A DNA stretch of 64,000 bases from Balaenoptera acutorostrata. Taxonomy: Eukaryota; Chordata; Mammalia; Artiodactyla; Balaenopteridae. Below, piece after piece: positions 60,048-64,000 of the stretch. The notes below the pieces were generated by a model. That model saw only the letters and a list, made by a program, of their open reading frames with translations, was not told the DNA's origin and did no database searches. The stretch spans positions 82,051,985 to 82,115,984 of the forward strand of contig NC_080067.1 of NCBI RefSeq assembly GCF_949987535.1, read 5' to 3'. The position numbers and the translations under genes are program-made. Position 1 is the stretch's first letter. Every line of letters starts with the position of its first letter.

Positions 60048-62585
60048 TTCCTGCTTCCTGCACACCCGCAGAAACAAACTTTCCAATGACAAAAGATGCT
60101 GCAGACTTTTTCTGTTCCCAGTACGTTTCATAGAAAATAAGTAAGAACTTTTTTAAAAATACTAAAAAAAACCAAAACAAAACAAAAACCAAAATCCAGT
60201 GTCACATGGGCCTGGGATTTTATAAAAAACAAAACAAAAGCTGTTACATAAAACATCCTTGCTGGTCCATTTCAGCATGTTCTTTCAACCAGAAGTTCCC
60301 AATATTTATGATGGCACTGGAAAGGGATTTGGCATTTTTTATCCCCCTGTTTCCTTCATGTGTCTGATAAATAACGATCTGTAATACTAAATACTTGAGT
60401 GTTACAGTCTGAGTAATGAAGTTGTGCCCACTCAATGCCCAGCTTGCAGCAGTTATGTTTCAGTCTGCAGTGTGTTTAGCATCCCCTCTCAAAGTGCTTG
60501 ACTGCATGCTGGAAGCCATTTGTTCTCTGGAATGCTCTGAAGTTATGGCTGGGACCTTCCCCTCTATCTAGTGAATGAATTATACAATGTATATATGTCT
60601 GTGAAACTTTGGAATAGTGCCTGTAATCAGAAAACAGCTAGAACCCTTTTGTTTGTTTTCAATCGAGTCATTACTGCCTGCCAGTACGAAATGTGCTTGA
60701 ATTTAATAAGTATGTGTATATTGTAGAGAAGCTACTTTATCTGGGGCTCAGCCTCAATCATATTTTAACAAAATGACAGTTCTCAGAAAGGGAAAGCTCA
60801 GTCACTAGTCAGTGACAAGTACCTTTCACAGTACCATTCTCAGAACACCCCTGAGTAAGGTGTTTGCCAAGAGCAATTCTTACTTAGGGACCTGACGCCA
60901 GTCTAGTCGCACAGGAGTAAAGAAGCCATTAACGAAAGCACATGGAAGGCGTTACTCTAAAAATGGAGTCTGGAAGAACAGTCAGGAATGGGTTTATATG
61001 CCCTTATTATTTGACTTTTACATTTTCATTCATCTCTTCTGTTTGGATACTTTTCCTAATTACGGTCCTATGTAATTCCCACCAAGTTGTAAGTCCAGAG
61101 GCAGTGAAATGTTCCAGTTGGGCAGTCATGAGCTAAAAGTAGTATTGTTCCCACATTTTGGATCAGCCAAGAAATACTTTGGACATATGGACATTGTCTA
61201 ATTAACGTCATGTCACCATACTTTAATTGCTAAACTGTGCATTTAAGGCTCTTCAAGAAAGGGTTGGATAAAAATGTAAAGCCCAAGTTTAGACGTGCAT
61301 TAGATTTTAAACACAGAATGTTCTTTGTGCAAACTTCCCCCCACCTTTTTTTTAATTGGTTGATCTGTAAAAGTCTAGCTTACTGACTGATTATCAATTA
61401 AAATATAATTGCTAATATTAGAAGTGTCATAATGGAAAACTAATTTTTAAATGCTTATTTTCATAGAAGCTTGAAAATTAAGATGAAAATGAGAAGAAAA
61501 TATGCAGCCTAAAATTTAATGCAGGTAGATGTGTAATAAATTATTTTTGAATTAAACATTAAAATTCTGCTTCTTAAAGTTAGCACTCTTAACTTGGGCT
61601 TGTTGAGATTAGAATCTATTCTTGTATTTGATCAACAAAATATGTGGGAAAGATTATTTTTCATGCTTTTTCTCTGTTTATTTTTACAAAATGTATTTCT
61701 ACTATAAAATGAATCAATTTGGGTTATATTAGCCTTATTATTAATTTGAGTAAGATTTTTTCATTTGTTTTTGGAATAGTTGCAGAAGATGGGATGAGAA
61801 ATGCAGGTTTTCCAGGATTGCTGGCTTGGGGGTTTTATTCGGGCCTCTCTATTATAATTTGTCACTATGAAAAACAGCCTGTCACAAATAGTGGTTATGC
61901 ATCAAATTGAACTTTGGCAACAAGAACGCAGCGAACAACTCCCTTCTCAAAAAGGGTCCCGCCCCAGTGTGCATTTTTGTCCATCAACATTTAAAATGCT
62001 CGTTGAAGATAAGTAAGCCATGCCACCGTGTCCTTCAGTCACCTCTCTCAGTAACTGGTTTCTTTATCTCTAACATGAATTCATTTCTCTTTGGAAGTGG
62101 TGGTGTTCTCTTATGAATTGAGAATATCTAACCCCACCAGATGTCACATCTTCTTATAAAGTGTGAATGAGGAAGGTGGTGTTTTGGTGGGTATTTTGTC
62201 AGACTTACTCTTTTCATTTCAGGGCACAGTCAAAGGCATCAGCTGCCCAGCCCCCCACCTGATTGGGTGTTTCAGATCCCCCCACTTCGGGTACCACCTT
62301 CTGGCAGAAAATTCTTTGAGGTACGCAGTGGTGCTTTGTAGACACAAGCTGCTAATCCGCATCTTGCTGTGTTCTATTTGCTAAGGTTGGGTTCATTCAT
62401 TTAACACATACTGACTATCATCAAAGGCACCGTGGAGAGTTAGTCATGGAATAAAGCACATCCTCCCTGATGAAAATGTTCCTCTGGAGCAAACTTCCGA
62501 CAGGAAAGGTTTAGACAATGTAGCGTTAAGGCATGTGAAGAGATTGTGCCCTCACTTCCACTTATGTTTCTGGTTATTCGTTTAT

Positions 62586-62591
62586 AATAAA
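62586..62591 (+). terminator. Candidate proximal poly(A) signal AATAAA
   Basis: AATAAA followed by GGTTGGCATTGATGTGGT, a G/U-rich stretch in the right place for a downstream element. It would give a shorter HACD2 mRNA. Confidence 0.45.
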
Positions 62592-62949
62592 AGGTTGGCA
62601 TTGATGTGGTACAACCTGCAAATTATTTTCAATTCTGAGTTTCAGATAAAATGTTATAAGACAATATCAGTACATACTGCTCCTTTGAAATTTGGGTAAA
62701 AAATTATACAACCGTATATATAGTCATTTTTATATTTTTTCTATGTTGGGAAAACCAAAACTGTAATTTTATAAGTCTTTGATTCACTAAAATTATATAA
62801 TTTAAATGTATTTTTTGTATATTTAGAAATAAGGAGTTCAAAGACTATGCTTAACTTTCTATGCATGCATTTGGAAGCTGTTTTTACCTGATAATGTTAA
62901 TGTAGTAATAAGTTGTATTCATAAAATACTGATCTGTGTTGCATTTCAA

Positions 62950-62955
62950 AATAAA
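62950..62955 (+). terminator. Candidate main poly(A) signal AATAAA
   Basis: AATAAA followed by CTGGTGTGTGCTCTGCCTGG, strongly G/U-rich. The sequence upstream is continuous AT-rich 3' UTR-like DNA, and beyond it no comparable hexamer with a G/U element is seen until the AATAAA at 63404. Confidence 0.6.
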
Positions 62956-62975
62956 CTGGTGTGTGCTCTGCCTGG

Positions 62976-64000
62976 ATTTGAAATACTGACCAGTGAGTCT
63001 AGTGATTTTTCACATTGAATTGGCCTGAGAATGGTGTCGTACGATTACGGAAGAGTTTCAGTTCTGTTAATGGATTCCAGCTCTTTCTTTACAATTTTAA
63101 AATCTATTTCTGCTATTCATTAATGGTTCTACACTTAACAGGAAAAATAGACAGATTATATTAAGAGGTTTCCAAAAAGTCATTCTTCCTACCAGCCAGT
63201 CTTCAAGCTTACCAAGCCAGTCTCCAACCTGGCTGCAGAAGGACAAGACAGATTCCTCGTATAGGTGACCAAGAAAAATTTAAAATTAATCAGTAAAAGA
63301 TTGAGGGCCCTTGTCTTAACAATGTGTGTGTGTGTGTTTTAATCTAACTTTTCTAATGTAAGTTGAGAGGGGAAATACTGTTGCCCAGCAATGTTCATCT
63401 TATAATAAAACCAGTACTTGGTCAAGTGGTTGAGTACCTCCTCCTGAAAACAACTCCAAATCCAGAGCAATCCTAGGCACTACCTTACACACCGACGTCC
63501 ACAGTAACAAGTGGGCAGGAAGACACTGAGAAGGGTACTCAGCTCAGCCACTTCCGACCTGCTAGTACTAGACCCTAGATTTCCTCACCTCAAAAGGAAA
63601 GTGCTGATGCGTCCCCGTGCCGGTCGCTTTCTAGTTATTTCTCTGGGTGATCTCAGCGTGCCTCCAGCAGGGACATGCCCCCTCCTGAGTCTGCCAGCTC
63701 TTTCTCAGAGTTGTCACCCTTGTCCAGGACCGTGGTCTTTGTTCCAAAGAGGAACATTTTCTTTCTGAACGCTGTCTGGTCACAGACATTACCAGCACAG
63801 TGGTTAGAACCACCTCTCTCCTCACATAGAGTTTAATCTGCCTCAGAGACAGGCTTTCATTTATGAAAAGAAAGAAAATTATTTCAACTGAAATTGAAGA
63901 ACAGAGGTAAAGTTAATAGTAGAGGCTACACAGAAAATACCACCTTTCAATCTTAGGGTGGTAATGGGAAACCAGCCAGGGCTTTGTAATTTGTCATTGT
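62976..64000. other. Intergenic sequence downstream of HACD2
   Basis: No gene, SINE or L1 recognised. It contains a short (TG)n run at 63323-63337. In human the next gene in this direction is ADCY5, some tens of kilobases further on (from memory); nothing of it is visible here. Confidence 0.6.

Larger units (their letters stand above)
60048..62975 (+). other. HACD2: HACD2 3' untranslated region
   Basis: Non-coding sequence directly after the stop, about 2.9 kb if it ends after the hexamer at 62950. It begins with A-rich (CAAAA)-type runs at about 60160-60240 and is AT-rich from 61200 on. No interspersed repeat is obvious in most of it, unlike the introns, which is in keeping with selection on a 3' UTR. 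The exact 3' end is inferred. Confidence 0.7.

Noticed and set aside
61535..61540. AATAAA hexamer in the HACD2 3' UTR
   Set aside because: It is followed by T-rich TTATTTTTGA but no G/U-rich element; weaker than the later sites. The same holds for 62450-62455.
63404..63409. AATAAA as the HACD2 3' end
   Set aside because: Possible, but no clear G/U element follows it and the site at 62950 is stronger; it cannot be fully excluded.
62976..64000. Possible first exon of a neighbouring gene
   Set aside because: No CpG-rich promoter, no recognisable coding segment.
1..64000. CRISPR arrays, operons, prokaryotic mobile elements or structural RNA genes
   Set aside because: The sequence is plainly mammalian (split gene, SINEs, L1, MIR). 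No spaced-repeat array, tRNA gene or snRNA was recognised; tRNA-like B-boxes belong to SINEs.

Overview
This is a mammalian nuclear genomic window, most likely from a cetacean. It is intron-rich and packed with LINE-1 (L1) and tRNA-derived SINE copies. The SINEs are of the CHR type shared by whales, hippos and ruminants (head like GGGCTTCCCTGGTGG, A/B-box region, AAATAAAT-type tail). The pig SINE PRE-1, Alu, carnivore SINEs and the ruminant-specific Bov-B/Bov-A elements were not seen. The youngest-looking copies (20222-20519 and 39407-39711) resemble whale CHR subfamilies; which whale cannot be resolved here.

One protein-coding gene is recognisable: the 3' part of HACD2 (formerly PTPLB), very-long-chain (3R)-3-hydroxyacyl-CoA dehydratase 2, on the + strand. 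Four coding exons join in frame across canonical GT-AG introns: 33074-33162, 52897-53018, 54969-55147 and 59965-60047 (stop TAA at 60045-60047). They encode 156 residues plus the last two bases of a split glycine codon, the C-terminal ~60% of the protein. The catalytic Tyr/Glu pair is in the third of these exons and a C-terminal dilysine ER-retrieval signal (KKFE) is in the last. A long 3' UTR follows, with candidate poly(A) signals at 62586 and 62950. The 5' exons lie outside the window to the left.

Layout. 1-33073 is intron: SINE and L1 insertions to about 12.6 kb, including an L1 (6416-11898) apparently nested in an older L1; then mostly old repeats and unique intron, an LTR-derived retrocopy with target-site duplication (25858-26225), a 36-bp L1 stub (29298-29333) and an old L1 (30385-31755). 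33163-52896 is a 19.7-kb intron with MIRs, hAT-type DNA transposon relics, a young SINE, an L1M 3' UTR, a + strand L1 carrying a 47-bp L1 stub, and a MaLR-like LTR. 53019-54968 and 55148-59964 are short introns; the latter holds a 31-bp hairpin minisatellite. 60048 to about 62975 is the 3' UTR. The rest looks intergenic.

No second gene, structural RNA gene, CpG-island promoter, CRISPR array or novel multi-gene system could be supported. The most interesting observations concern retrotransposition (a poly(A)-tailed retrocopy of an LTR-terminated transcript, two extremely short L1 insertions with intact duplications, nested elements) and local DNA structure (hairpin minisatellite, Z-DNA/cruciform palindrome, G-quadruplex motifs). 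Repeat family names come from recognition by eye, not from a database search.
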